Positions 53,199-62,374 of a DNA stretch of 64,000 nucleotides are shown here, piece after piece. The position numbers and the translations under genes are program-made. The DNA comes from Aedoeadaptatus coli (lineage in GTDB: Bacteria > Bacillota > Clostridia > Tissierellales > Peptoniphilaceae). Each line of letters starts with the position of its first letter. Within the stretch, counting starts at the first letter, position 1. The notes beneath the pieces are model-generated. The model was not told where the DNA came from, did not search any database, and saw only the letters and a list, made by a program, of their open reading frames with translations. The stretch lies in assembly GCF_900343085.1 (NCBI RefSeq), contig NZ_OPYI01000008.1:48273-112272 (forward strand), written 5' to 3'.

Positions 53199-53498
53199 TC
53201 ACTTTTTCAGGCTCTTTTCAAGTTCATCGAACACATCTCCGAGGGGTCTGCCTTCGCCGCGGGCCGACTGTGCGTAGCTGTGCCCAAGCATATCGTCGAG
53301 TGCCGCATCCGAGATGGTATCCATTGTATTCGGTTCTGTCGGAACAGTCAGCGGGAATGGGATGCCCTGACGATAAATGATTTGGCGGTACAAGGAATTG
53401 ATGACGACGGAGACGGGAACGCCAAGTTTCTTCAGAATATCTTCCGCCTCATTTTTTATATCATTTTCAACGCGCGCGCTTACTGTGGAATCTTTCAT
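53199..53498 (-). CDS. RelB/DinJ-family antitoxin without adjacent toxin
   Basis: 99 residues from 53498 (GGGAGG on the minus strand). MKDSTVSARVENDIKNEAEDILKKLGVPVSVVINSLYRQII is the ribbon-helix-helix region of RelB/DinJ antitoxins, which bind DNA and neutralise a RelE/YafQ RNase. The C-terminal part is longer than usual and acidic/basic mixed. No RelE-type ORF is found on either side: the gene before it ends at 54119 on the other strand and the one after is pncA. It may control an unlinked toxin or be a remnant. Confidence 0.82.
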   Translation of the reverse strand: MKDSTVSARVENDIKNEAEDILKKLGVPVSVVINSLYRQIIYRQGIPFPLTVPTEPNTMDTISDAALDDMLGHSYAQSARGEGRPLGDVFDELEKSLKK

Positions 53499-53702
53499 AT
53501 GATTGCACCTCCCGTTGCCTCTATTGTAATTCGATGTTTTGCTGATTGCAATACATTGGAAGAGGGGTGTTTGTAATTTCATTCATTTCCGCAAAACAAA
53601 TCTCGGATGCTCCGTCGGATTCGGAATAAGAGGCGTAATAGCCCTGACAATGGGATATGAATAAATAGTAAGACGAATGAAGGTGGCGGAAAGGAGCGAA
53701 AG

Positions 53703-54119
53703 ATGATTATCGGCGTGAGCGCCTGTTTGCTGGGAGAAAACTGCAAGTACAACGGCGGAAACAACGAATCGAAAAAGCTTAAGGACTATGTAAAGGGTCA
53801 CACCGTGGTGCCCGTCTGCCCGGAAGTTATGGGCGGTTTGCCCACGCCCAGGGATCCCGCGGAAATCATTGGCGGTGTGGTGCGGCAAAAAAGCGGCTGC
53901 TCCGTGGATGCGGAATTTCGCAAAGGCGCTCGGGCGGCTCTTAAAAAAGTGAAAGATGCCGGGGCGGAACTCGCGATCCTCCAGTCCCGCAGTCCTTCCT
54001 GCGGCGTGAAAGAAATCTACGACGGCAGCTTCACCGGGCATTTGGTGAAGGGAAAAGGCGTGTTCGCCGCCATGCTCGAGGAAGAGGGGATAAGGGCCAT
54101 GGACGTGGAGGATTTGTAA
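53703..54119 (+). CDS. DUF523 protein
   Basis: 138 residues. The family signature is complete: IIGVSACLLGENCKYNGG, VVPVCPEVMGGLPTPRDPAEI, and ILQSRSPSCGVKEIYDGSF, with conserved cysteines that could bind a metal or cluster. Family function is not established. It is a single gene with AAGGAGCG upstream. Confidence 0.9.
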   Translation: MIIGVSACLLGENCKYNGGNNESKKLKDYVKGHTVVPVCPEVMGGLPTPRDPAEIIGGVVRQKSGCSVDAEFRKGARAALKKVKDAGAELAILQSRSPSCGVKEIYDGSFTGHLVKGKGVFAAMLEEEGIRAMDVEDL

Positions 54120-54244
54120 TTTTTTTAGGATTATTCATTCGCTTGTTTTTGCCCTTGCGTTCCGGAGAGATTTAAATGCATTGCCTACAAAGTTTCGTGA
54201 TGTTTTTTCCTTCGCTAAAAATACGCTATTTCACGGCTTTGAAA

Positions 54245-54295
54245 CCCGGGGAAGGGCCTAGGGCGTTGCGATTCGCCCTCTGGCCCTTCCCCGGG
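54245..54295. repeat. Very strong intergenic palindrome
   Basis: A 14-bp arm CCCGGGGAAGGGCC pairs with its exact complement. Inside it, after a small bulge, AGGGCG/CGCCCT pairs around an 8-base loop. No T-run follows, so it is not a normal terminator. A second small stem AAATGCC/GGCATTT follows at 54334-54351. The intergenic space 54120-54487 holds nothing else that I can identify. It may be a dispersed palindromic repeat or a structured RNA. Confidence 0.7.
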
Positions 54296-54487
54296 GCCCC
54301 ATCCCATTCCACCCTAACGCTTTTTATATGTGCAAATGCCTGACGGCATTTGATTCCTGTTGGGCTGTGTTGCTCGCCGGGGCCTAACATAGGGCAAGTA
54401 GGAAAAAATCGGGGCATTTATGCACGTTTTCTTTTAGAGAGGATGTTTCGTTACTGAAAATGACCGTGGATACAGGAAAGGAGTCCA

Positions 54488-55192
54488 ATGAAAAGCATAA
54501 TCATCCTGTCGCCGAGTAAGGAAATGGATTTCAGCCCCGGCGACCGCGCACCCGCCTTGGACCCGGCGGCGAAGAAAATTCTGAACACGTTGCAAAGCAT
54601 GACCGAAGACGAGCTGGAGGCCCGGTTTCAACTAAAGAAAGAGCAGGCACGAATCATTTACGACGCCTATCAAAACGCGACGCTTCCCACGGCGAAAGCG
54701 GCGGCGGATACCTACCGCGGCCTCGCCTTTCGCCAAATGGATCGGGGGATACTTCTGTCGCCCTTTGCTCGGGACAGAGTGCGGATTCTTTCCGCCCTTT
54801 ACGGCCCCATCGCCCCCGATGCGCCCATCAATCCCTATCGCCTGGATTTCACCAAGAGCCTAAGCGTCGAGGGCGAACCATTGAAAAGTTTGCAGAAAAG
54901 GAATTTTACCGAGCAATTGGCCAACTGTCGCATCTACAATTTGGCTTCCAAGGAATTTTCCGAGCGCATAGACAAAAAGAAAATGGCCCAATGGATCGAC
55001 GTAGAATTTTACATGGATCCGAGCATGAAAAAGCGCGCCCCTTCCGCCACCTGTAAAAAACTGCGGGGCCAACTGGCGGCCCACCTTATCGCCATGGAAT
55101 CCTTCGAAGAAAAAGCCTTCGCCGACTTTCGCTACGACGGCTTTCACTTCCTTCCGCTCGACGAGGAAGGTCGCTATGTTTACGTGCGGTGA
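54488..55192 (+). CDS. yaaA: YaaA family (DUF328) peroxide-stress protein
   Basis: 234 residues. The opening MKSIIILSPSKEMDF, YRGLAFRQMDRG, ILSALYGPIAPDAPINPYRLDF and the end FDFRYDGFHF-like FADFRYDGFHFLPL are family hallmarks. In E. coli YaaA lowers free iron and protects DNA during peroxide stress. AAAGGAG precedes the start. It is a single gene. Confidence 0.88.
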   Translation: MKSIIILSPSKEMDFSPGDRAPALDPAAKKILNTLQSMTEDELEARFQLKKEQARIIYDAYQNATLPTAKAAADTYRGLAFRQMDRGILLSPFARDRVRILSALYGPIAPDAPINPYRLDFTKSLSVEGEPLKSLQKRNFTEQLANCRIYNLASKEFSERIDKKKMAQWIDVEFYMDPSMKKRAPSATCKKLRGQLAAHLIAMESFEEKAFADFRYDGFHFLPLDEEGRYVYVR

Positions 55193-55335
55193 GAAGATGT
55201 TTTTCATTTTCGAAGGCCGCGCCATAGACGGCTAAAATGCGGGCAAGGGTCCCCTGTGGTACCATGGCAGTTTTTCGGCCTGCTACTTATGGTTTTTCTT
55301 CTTTTAGTCTATAATGATTCTGAAGGAGTGAAGAC

Positions 55336-55836
55336 ATGAAAAGTATTTCGACGAAGAAGTTGACGATGATCGCCATGTTTATGGCCTTGACCACGGTGGC
55401 GACCATGGTGATTCAAATTCCCATTCCCGCCACGAAGGGGTATTTAAATGTCGGGGACACGGTGGTGATCGCATCGGCCCTGTTAATGGGCAAGATGGCC
55501 GGCGGCCTCGTCGGCGGCATCGGCTCGGCCCTGGCGGATCTCTTGTCGGGCTACGGCTACTACGCCCCCATTACCCTGGTGGTAAAGGGCCTTGAAGGTT
55601 TCGTGGCCGGGCTCTTGCACGAAAAGACGCGGTTGAGCTTTGTGCTCTGCGGGCTGGCCGGGGGCGCGGTGATGGCAGTGGGCTATCTGCTGGCAGAAGG
55701 ATTTATTCTCTATAATTTCCCCACGGCCATAGCAAGCTTCGTGCCCAATTTAATTCAGGGGATTGCCGGCGCTTTGTTGGCGGACATCCTCTATCCCGTG
55801 TTGAATCGCGCCATGAGCGAAAAGGGCGCGGCATAA
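55336..55836 (+). CDS. ECF transporter substrate-binding (S) component
   Basis: 166 residues with about six hydrophobic helices. TKKLTMIAMFMALTTVATM at the start and the loop PIPATKGYLNVGDTVVIASALLMGKMAGGLVGGIGSALADLL are typical of ECF S components that bind a vitamin or related compound and share an energising module encoded elsewhere. Which ligand is bound cannot be told. TATAAT at about 55311 lies 25 bases upstream of the start. No known riboswitch is recognised in 55193-55335. Confidence 0.82.
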   Translation: MKSISTKKLTMIAMFMALTTVATMVIQIPIPATKGYLNVGDTVVIASALLMGKMAGGLVGGIGSALADLLSGYGYYAPITLVVKGLEGFVAGLLHEKTRLSFVLCGLAGGAVMAVGYLLAEGFILYNFPTAIASFVPNLIQGIAGALLADILYPVLNRAMSEKGAA

Positions 55837-55853
55837 AATTGAAACACCGCAGA

Positions 55854-55880
55854 ACCCGTCGGAAATCCGGCGGGTTTTTT
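55854..55880 (+). terminator. Terminator after the ECF gene
   Basis: ACCCGTCGG/CCGGCGGGT stem with an AAAT loop and six T. A mirror terminator for the opposite strand lies at 55934-55963. Confidence 0.85.
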
Positions 55881-55973
55881 CGTGGAAAAATTCATAGCAG
55901 GTTTTTTGTCTTGAATTTACAATCTAAGTGCAACAAAAAAACGGCGCCTTTTCGGGCGTCGTTTCTGTTTCGA

Positions 55974-57110
55974 TCAGTCGGAGATGCCGCCGATGACCAT
56001 TTTGCCTTGGCGCATGAGGTAGAAGTGGTTGTTCATGCCAAAGGCGCGGTGGAAGGTTTTGTCGGATGGGGGCGATTGATAGAGGCTGTCGTCGCTAAAG
56101 ATCCGTTCCATGTATTTGCCCAGGTTTTCTTCTTTGCCGGCGCTGTTTTTCAGCACGTAGTTTTTGCCGCCCCATACCACGTTCATGCCGGATTTCGAAG
56201 GCAGGTAGCGGACTCTGCGGCCCTCGTCTTCGTATTTCAAAATGGTAATGGGGTAGGTTTCCGGTGTAGGATCCGTCGTGAGGCGGATGGCATCGCCTTC
56301 GACATTAAGCTTCATGTGTTTGGCATCGACGAAGCAGTTGATGGCAATGTAGGCTTTGTTTCCGCGAATTTCGTAATTATCCATGGCGTACATGCCGAAG
56401 TTCAGTCCGTCGGTGGTGGTGACGTAGCGGCAGTCGAAGGTGATGCCGAAGCCGTCGTTGGCCTTCATTTCGATCGTGAGGTCCAGGGGATCGTCGCTGA
56501 AGGTCATGCCTTCTTGTTTGTAGCGCATGCCCATGGCTTTGGCAAAGGCATCGGCCCGAACGTAGAGCTGTCCGTTTTCGGCAAAGGCGTTGACGCGCCC
56601 CTTATCCTGTTCGTCGAGGAAGAGGGCCATGTCTTTCGCGGCGAAGCGATTCACATAGGGCACGGGCTCTTCGTTGCCGATAATGGCGGCCCGCTCCCTA
56701 TCGTCCCAGCGCACCGGGTAGCCGAAGAGTTCGGCGATGACGCGCAGGGGCACGTAGGTGTAGTTGTTTCGAATTTCCGCCGGCACATCGGTGGTGGCTA
56801 GTTGATTGCCGTTGGCGTAGATGTCGCGGCCGCCGATTTTCACGCTGAAGGTGGGCATGTTCATGACGCGCGCGTTGGCCGGGGTCATGGTTACTCTGCG
56901 CTCGGCGCCGTTCCAGCTGACGTCGAAGCCGAAGCTTTCGGAGATCATGCGCAAGGGCACCATGACGCGGCCCTGTTTAATGTAGGGCATGTCTTCGCCG
57001 CCGGCCGGATTGGAACCGTTGATCCACAGGGTGAAGTCGGCGGCGTATGCGGCGGGCGCCGCAAAGAGAAGGAGCGCGAGGGTAAGTAGCAGGGTGAGGC
57101 GTTTTTTCAT
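55974..57110 (-). CDS. Secreted copper-amine-oxidase N-terminal-domain protein
   Basis: 378 residues starting at 57110 (AAAGG nine bases upstream, while an ATG at 57119 would be too close). A signal peptide MKKRLTLLLTLALLLFAAPAAYA is followed by two CuAO-N-like domains (PYIKQGRVMVPLRMISESFGFDVSWNG and NNYTYVPLRVIAELFGYPVRWDD), which in Firmicutes are cell-surface modules unrelated to oxidase activity. A unique C-terminal half of about 200 residues follows. It may bind cell wall or surface polymers. It is co-transcribed with the membrane protein upstream of it. Confidence 0.82.
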   Translation of the reverse strand: MKKRLTLLLTLALLLFAAPAAYAADFTLWINGSNPAGGEDMPYIKQGRVMVPLRMISESFGFDVSWNGAERRVTMTPANARVMNMPTFSVKIGGRDIYANGNQLATTDVPAEIRNNYTYVPLRVIAELFGYPVRWDDRERAAIIGNEEPVPYVNRFAAKDMALFLDEQDKGRVNAFAENGQLYVRADAFAKAMGMRYKQEGMTFSDDPLDLTIEMKANDGFGITFDCRYVTTTDGLNFGMYAMDNYEIRGNKAYIAINCFVDAKHMKLNVEGDAIRLTTDPTPETYPITILKYEDEGRRVRYLPSKSGMNVVWGGKNYVLKNSAGKEENLGKYMERIFSDDSLYQSPPSDKTFHRAFGMNNHFYLMRQGKMVIGGISD

Positions 57111-57115
57111 GGAAA

Positions 57116-57607
57116 TCATCCTTTCTTTGTATCGTCGATGCGGCTCATTATTTTTTCATTGGCCAGGTTTTTCGGGAGCAAATAGGCCTGTCCGACGTCT
57201 TTGTAAAAGATGTAGAGGAAGTTTTCGTTTGCGATGACAGAGCGGATGTCGTCGTAGGCGAAGGCCACGTCGCCGTCTGCAATGCCCGAATCGGTGATCG
57301 CCACCCGGTGCTCGCCTATGGGCAGGTCTTTTTCCATTTTGCGGATGAGCTTTCTGAGTTTTTTCTTCATGCTGCGGTAAAAAAAGGTGCGGTAGAGAAA
57401 GGGCCAGAAGATCATGGCGACGCCAAGGGGATAGAGGCCCTTCACGGGCTTTTTCGTGGCCATGTAAAAGATCGCGATGGCCACAAAGACGGCGATGGGC
57501 GTGAGCATTTGAATGGTCATGCTGCGCCTGGCCGTGGGATTGTGTTTAAATAAATGCCACTGGTAGGCAAAGTAGTCGTCTTCGGTAATGGTAAATACTT
57601 CGTTCAT
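57116..57607 (-). CDS. YcxB-like membrane protein
   Basis: 163 residues. Two helices (about 32-50 and 58-72) separate a short N-terminal part with FTITEDDYFAYQWHLF from a soluble C-terminal half ending in IRSVIANENFLYIFYKDVGQAYLLPK, as in YcxB-type proteins. Function is unknown. It is the first gene of the two-gene minus-strand unit. Confidence 0.65.
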   Translation of the reverse strand: MNEVFTITEDDYFAYQWHLFKHNPTARRSMTIQMLTPIAVFVAIAIFYMATKKPVKGLYPLGVAMIFWPFLYRTFFYRSMKKKLRKLIRKMEKDLPIGEHRVAITDSGIADGDVAFAYDDIRSVIANENFLYIFYKDVGQAYLLPKNLANEKIMSRIDDTKKG

Positions 57608-57724
57608 GAAGCCTCCTTTCGGTCGTTGGTTTATAAATTTATTGTACTGAAGGAAATGGGGCCTTGCAAGGTGTTTCGCGGCTTTAAACGTGGTAAGATA
57701 GTCATAAGCAAAGGAGGGGATTTC

Positions 57725-58426
57725 ATGGCCTATGTAGAATTTATCGAATCGACGAAAACCTATGGTACGGGTACTGCAAAGACCGTGGCCAACGACAGGA
57801 TTTCTTTTTCCATCGAGAAAGGGGAATTTGTCGTCATCGTCGGTCCGTCGGGGGCGGGCAAGTCCACGATTTTAAATATTTTAGGCGGCATGGACACCAA
57901 CGATTCCGGTCAGGTCTTGGTGGACGGCAAAGACATTGCGGCCTTTTCCGACAAAGAGCTTACCACTTATCGGCGAAAGGACGTGGGCTTCGTCTTTCAA
58001 TTTTATAATTTAATCCCCAACCTTACGGCTCTGGAAAATGTGGAGCTGGCCAATGCCATCGTCGACGACGCCTTGGATGCGGAAATGATTCTGGAGCGGG
58101 TGGGCCTGGGCGAGCGGATGAATAATTTCCCGAGCCAACTCTCCGGCGGGGAGCAGCAGCGGGTGGCCATCGCCCGCGCCCTCGGGAAGAATCCCAAGCT
58201 CCTTCTCTGCGACGAGCCCACCGGGGCTTTGGATTACAAGACCGGGAAGAAGGTGCTCCTTCTCCTGGAAGAAAGCTGCCGCAAGCACGACCACACCCTC
58301 ATCGTCATTACCCACAACCGGGCCATCGCCGATGCGGCGGATCGTGTCATCGAGATCAGCGACGCCAAGGTGCGGGCCATGTATTTGAACGAGCGCCCCG
58401 TGCCCATTGAAGAAATCGAGTGGTAG
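57725..58426 (+). CDS. ABC transporter ATPase (MacB/LolD-like)
   Basis: 233 residues from ATG 57725 (AAGGAGGGG upstream). Walker [11 protein letters not shown]-loop [12 protein letters not shown], signature [14 protein letters not shown], Walker [13 protein letters not shown] and switch ITHNR are all present. It is one base from the permease gene and forms a complex with it. It is closely related in motifs to the mobile Bce-like ATPase at 23.7 kb but written with host-type GC-rich codons, and no two-component genes are adjacent. Confidence 0.9.
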   Translation: MAYVEFIESTKTYGTGTAKTVANDRISFSIEKGEFVVIVGPSGAGKSTILNILGGMDTNDSGQVLVDGKDIAAFSDKELTTYRRKDVGFVFQFYNLIPNLTALENVELANAIVDDALDAEMILERVGLGERMNNFPSQLSGGEQQRVAIARALGKNPKLLLCDEPTGALDYKTGKKVLLLLEESCRKHDHTLIVITHNRAIADAADRVIEISDAKVRAMYLNERPVPIEEIEW

Positions 58427-58427
58427 T

Positions 58428-61400
58428 ATGGATGCGAGACAAAAAGATTTCATACGGGAGATCACCGGCCACAAAATGCGCTTTATCTCCCTCTTGGCCC
58501 TGGTGCTTTTAGGGGTCTTCGTTCTCGTGGGCCTCACGGTGACCGGGCCCATTATGCGCCGCACCGTGGCCGATACCCTGAAGAAATCCAACGCCTACGA
58601 TCTGCGCCTCGCCGCATCCGACGGCTTGGAAGAGGAAGATCTGCGCCTCATCGCAGACATGGAAGGTGTGAGGGCAAAGGAATATTTCCACACGACCTAT
58701 TTGACCACGAAGGAATTGAAAACCCTGTATCTCTCCTCCCTTCCGAAGCGGATCAGCCGCCCGATTCTAAAGGAAGGCCGCCTGCCTCGCGAGAAGGACG
58801 AGATTCTTCTGGATCCCACTTTGAAGGGTACTTACAAGATCGGGGACACCGTGGTCTTTGAAAAAGAAGAGGATCTTCTCGACGAAGACGCCCCGCCCAT
58901 GATGGAAGGCTATTCCTACAAGGTGGTGGGTTTTGCCACGAGCCCGATTTTTTTGGATAAATTGGACAAGGGCACCACGCCAAATGGCGACAAGATCGAC
59001 GGCTTCGGCTACGTCGCGCCCTTGGCTTTTAAAGACCCCACCATTACGGAAGTGCATTTTCTCTTTGACGATTTGAAGAATCTCGCCGTTTACAGCGAGG
59101 AGTACAAATCCCTGAACACCGCCCACCGAAAGGAATTTCGCCACCGCTTCAAAGATCGGGGCGACGCGCGGCTGGACGAGTTGTTGGCGGACAAGCGAAG
59201 GGATATCGACGAAGGGGAAGAGGATATACGAGAAGGCTACGATGAATTGGATCGGGGCCTGGAAAAAATCGACGAAGGGGAGCGGAAGCTGGATCGCGGC
59301 GCCCGCGCCCTCAGAGACAATCGGGCGAAGTTTGCCCGCGGCCTCTCTCAAGGGGAAAAGAAATTGGCCGAATCTCGGGACAAGCTGAATCAAGCGAGAA
59401 AGAGCATTCTCTTTCAGGAAGATCAGTTGAGTAGCGGCGAAAAGGCCCTTCTCGACGGAAAAAATGCCGTCGCCGCCGCCATGAGCGACATTCAGGGCAA
59501 GGAAAGCGAGGCCCGGGGAGGCATCGCCCGGGCGGACACGGCCATGGATCAGATTTTAAAGGAAGAGGCGGCGCTGAACGAGGCGAAGCAGAAGCTCGAG
59601 GCGGGGAAGATTCCCGATGTGCAATTTCCCGATTTGCCGGAGCTGCCGTTTTCTCACGCTCAAATCGCCGAGGCGAAGGGGAATGTGGCCGCCGCCAAGG
59701 CCGCCCGCCCTTCAAAGGAAGCCGCGGTGAATGATAAGATCGCCGCGATGCAAGAGGCACAAAAAGCTTACGATGCCGCACAGGTCGCCGTGAAGGACTT
59801 TGGTATGGACGGCGTGCAGGGGAAGATCGACGAACTGGATAAGCAGTTGGCTGATCTTAAAGCGCAATTAAATCAAGAAGGCGCGGATACCGATGCCATT
59901 AAGGCAAAGATCGCAGAGGCCGAGAGTCAAAGGGCGACTCTGAATGAAAAACTGAGTGATCCGAATTACATCTCGGCAAAGGGTAAAGCGGAGGGAGCGA
60001 AGCAGGCCCTGAACGTCGCCTCCGGGGAATTGGCGAAGGCGAAGGGCGCCCTCGCCGAAACCGACGGCATCATCGCCAAGTACACGGAAATGATTCAGGG
60101 CCAAATGAAGGCCCAGGCCGCCCGCGAGATCATGGCGGAAAAAATCCGCGCCCAACAGGAAGTCCTGCGCAAGAAAAAAGAAGAGCTGGAGGCCGCCAAG
60201 CGGGACCTCGCCGAAAAAGAAGCCTTCCTTATGGAAAAGAAGCGGGAGACGGCAGAGGGCCGCGCCAAGGCCGAAGAAGGCCTTCGTGCCATCGAAGCGG
60301 GCAAGGCGGAGCTTCGCCAAAAAGAAGGGGAATTAAGCGAAAAAGAAAAATCCCTCTTGGAAGGCAAGGCCGCCATTCTCGCCGCAAAAGATCAGCTCAG
60401 CGAAGGAGAGGATAAATACAGCAAGGGCAAATCCGATTTCGCCCGCGAAAAGGCCGAAGGACAGAAAAAGCTTGACGCCGCGGAAAGAGAGCTCTTAAGC
60501 GGCAGAAGCGACCTGGCCTCGGCCCGCGCTACCTATCAAGAAAAGCGCGCCGACGCCTTAAAGGATTTGGTGAAGGGGCAGGAAGACGTGGACCGGGCGA
60601 AGGAACTGCTCACGATCTTGAAAAAGCCCGATTATAAAATTACGCCTCTGAATGAAGAGATGCGCACCTTCGTCTTCCTGGACTACGCCCATCGGGTGGA
60701 CAAGCTTTCCGCCGTGTTCCCCGTCTTTCTCTTTGCCATCGCCATGCTCCTCGCCTCCACGGTGATGAACCGCATGGTGGACGACGACCGCACGGTCATC
60801 GGCACCTACAAGGCCCTGGGCTACAACAACGGCGCCGTCGCCGACAAATACGTGCGCTTCGGCACCCTCGCCGCCCTTCTCGGCGGCATCCCCGGCGCCT
60901 TCTTGGGCAATTTCATACTGAGCCGGGTCATCGCCGAGGCCTATTTGGCCAGCGGCATCTTCGATGAGCTCTCCATGGCCCTCTACCCCGGTCACATTCT
61001 TTTCGCCATACTCATCGGCATGGTGGCCACGGGCCTCGTGGCCTATGTGAGCGTGCACCGCAGCTTAAAGCTCAAGACCGCCGCCCTCCTCATGCCCAAG
61101 CCCCCTGCCAAGGGCACGCGCATCTTCTTGGAGCGCATGAAGTGGCTGTGGAGCCGCCTGTCCTTCTTCCAAAAAGTGACGGCGCGAAACCTCTTCCGCG
61201 ACAAAAAGCGCATGGCCATGACCATCGTCGGCGCCATGGGCTGCGTGGCCCTCTTGGTGTTGGGCTTCGGCATTCGCACCTCCGTGGACGGCTTGGTGGA
61301 AAAGCAGTTCGATCAGCTGAATCGCTACGACCACATGATTTTCTACGAGCCCCTTTTGGATAAAGAGGCTCACGAAGCCTACAAGGCGAAAATCGCGAAA

Positions 61401-62279
61401 GACAAACACATTCGCGCCAAGTGCTCCGCCTATGTGGAAACCATGGCCGTAGGCGATGAGGGCTATATCGATCAGCCCGTAACCATGATCGTTCCGGAAA
61501 ACGAAAAAGATCTGAAGCGGGTCGTGACCCTGAGAAACCGAAAGACCGGCGCACCGATTCCCTTAAAAGGCGCCGTGATTACGGAAAAACTCGCCGCCAT
61601 AAAAGGCGTGGAGGCCGGGGGCGTCATCGAAATGAAAAACGACGATGACGTGTCCTACGACGTGCCCGTGGCCGCCATTACCGAAGGCTACGCCGGTCAT
61701 TACCTGTATATGGATCCGGACACCTACGAAGAAATCTTCAAGAAGAGCTACAAGACCAATGGGGATCTCGTCGACGCCGTCGGGGCGGACGTGTCCTACT
61801 ACAAAGATTACGATTCCGTCGTGGCCCTTACGGGCATCGGCGACATGCGCCACATGGTGGACGAAATCGCGGGGAATATTAATTTCATCGTCTTCGTCAT
61901 CTTGGCGGCCTCATCCACCTTGGCCGTGGTGGTCCTTTCCACCTTAACTAATATTAATATCGAAGAACGGCGCCGGGAAATTTCCACCATTCGCGTTTTG
62001 GGCTTCTACCCGAAAGAAGTCACCCGCTATATTTACAGGGAGACGGGAACTTTGACGGCGGTGGGAATTCTCCTGGGCTTTGTCGTAGGCAAGGGCCTGC
62101 ATCTTTTGGTCATTCGCGTGGTGGTGCCGGACTTCGCCATGTTGGATCCCAAACTGGGCCTTTTAAATTACCTCTTGCCCGCCGCCATTACCGTGGTGAT
62201 TTCCCTGCTCCTCATGGGCTACTTCCACAACAAACTCAAGACCATCGACATGGTGGAAGCCTTAAAGAGCGTGGAATAA
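58428..62279 (+). CDS. FtsX-type ABC permease with long coiled-coil insertion
   Basis: 1,283 residues from ATG 58428. A first helix (about 19-42) is followed by an extracellular region. Then comes a stretch of about 450 residues (roughly 245-700) with repeated Glu/Lys/Ala/Gln heptads (DELDRGLEKIDEGERKLDRGARAL, QQEVLRKKKEELEAAKRDLAEKEAFLM), a long coiled coil. After it come the FtsX helices (VFPVFLFAIAMLLASTVMNRM and on), a second domain, and three last helices with ERRREISTIRVLGFYPKE. Family members with such inserts are known in Gram-positive bacteria, and the coiled coil would project outside the cell. It may act on large external substrates or cell-wall enzymes, as FtsEX does. Confidence 0.85.
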   Translation: MDARQKDFIREITGHKMRFISLLALVLLGVFVLVGLTVTGPIMRRTVADTLKKSNAYDLRLAASDGLEEEDLRLIADMEGVRAKEYFHTTYLTTKELKTLYLSSLPKRISRPILKEGRLPREKDEILLDPTLKGTYKIGDTVVFEKEEDLLDEDAPPMMEGYSYKVVGFATSPIFLDKLDKGTTPNGDKIDGFGYVAPLAFKDPTITEVHFLFDDLKNLAVYSEEYKSLNTAHRKEFRHRFKDRGDARLDELLADKRRDIDEGEEDIREGYDELDRGLEKIDEGERKLDRGARALRDNRAKFARGLSQGEKKLAESRDKLNQARKSILFQEDQLSSGEKALLDGKNAVAAAMSDIQGKESEARGGIARADTAMDQILKEEAALNEAKQKLEAGKIPDVQFPDLPELPFSHAQIAEAKGNVAAAKAARPSKEAAVNDKIAAMQEAQKAYDAAQVAVKDFGMDGVQGKIDELDKQLADLKAQLNQEGADTDAIKAKIAEAESQRATLNEKLSDPNYISAKGKAEGAKQALNVASGELAKAKGALAETDGIIAKYTEMIQGQMKAQAAREIMAEKIRAQQEVLRKKKEELEAAKRDLAEKEAFLMEKKRETAEGRAKAEEGLRAIEAGKAELRQKEGELSEKEKSLLEGKAAILAAKDQLSEGEDKYSKGKSDFAREKAEGQKKLDAAERELLSGRSDLASARATYQEKRADALKDLVKGQEDVDRAKELLTILKKPDYKITPLNEEMRTFVFLDYAHRVDKLSAVFPVFLFAIAMLLASTVMNRMVDDDRTVIGTYKALGYNNGAVADKYVRFGTLAALLGGIPGAFLGNFILSRVIAEAYLASGIFDELSMALYPGHILFAILIGMVATGLVAYVSVHRSLKLKTAALLMPKPPAKGTRIFLERMKWLWSRLSFFQKVTARNLFRDKKRMAMTIVGAMGCVALLVLGFGIRTSVDGLVEKQFDQLNRYDHMIFYEPLLDKEAHEAYKAKIAKDKHIRAKCSAYVETMAVGDEGYIDQPVTMIVPENEKDLKRVVTLRNRKTGAPIPLKGAVITEKLAAIKGVEAGGVIEMKNDDDVSYDVPVAAITEGYAGHYLYMDPDTYEEIFKKSYKTNGDLVDAVGADVSYYKDYDSVVALTGIGDMRHMVDEIAGNINFIVFVILAASSTLAVVVLSTLTNINIEERRREISTIRVLGFYPKEVTRYIYRETGTLTAVGILLGFVVGKGLHLLVIRVVVPDFAMLDPKLGLLNYLLPAAITVVISLLLMGYFHNKLKTIDMVEALKSVE

Positions 62280-62320
62280 CTTGACGCGACATAGGTGTAG
62301 TGATAGCATAGTGGGATAGA

Positions 62321-62345
62321 AAAAGGGCCGAGGCGCCCTTTTTCA
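62321..62345 (+). terminator. Terminator after the ABC/FtsX operon
   Basis: AAAGGGC/GCCCTTT stem followed by TTTT. Confidence 0.8.
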
Positions 62346-62374
62346 TTTGTTCGAAAACTTCAGGAGGTGAAAGA

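Noticed and set aside
53136..53576. Plus-strand frame of 146 codons
   Set aside because: It lies across the RelB/DinJ gene on the other strand and through a terminator, and has no ribosome site.
55193..55335. Riboswitch upstream of the ECF S component
   Set aside because: The space is long enough, but I could match no known consensus such as TPP, FMN, cobalamin or folate.
55839..56801. Plus-strand frame of 320 codons
   Set aside because: It is antisense to the secreted CuAO-domain protein, has an odd Val/His/Gly-rich composition, and overlaps the terminators.
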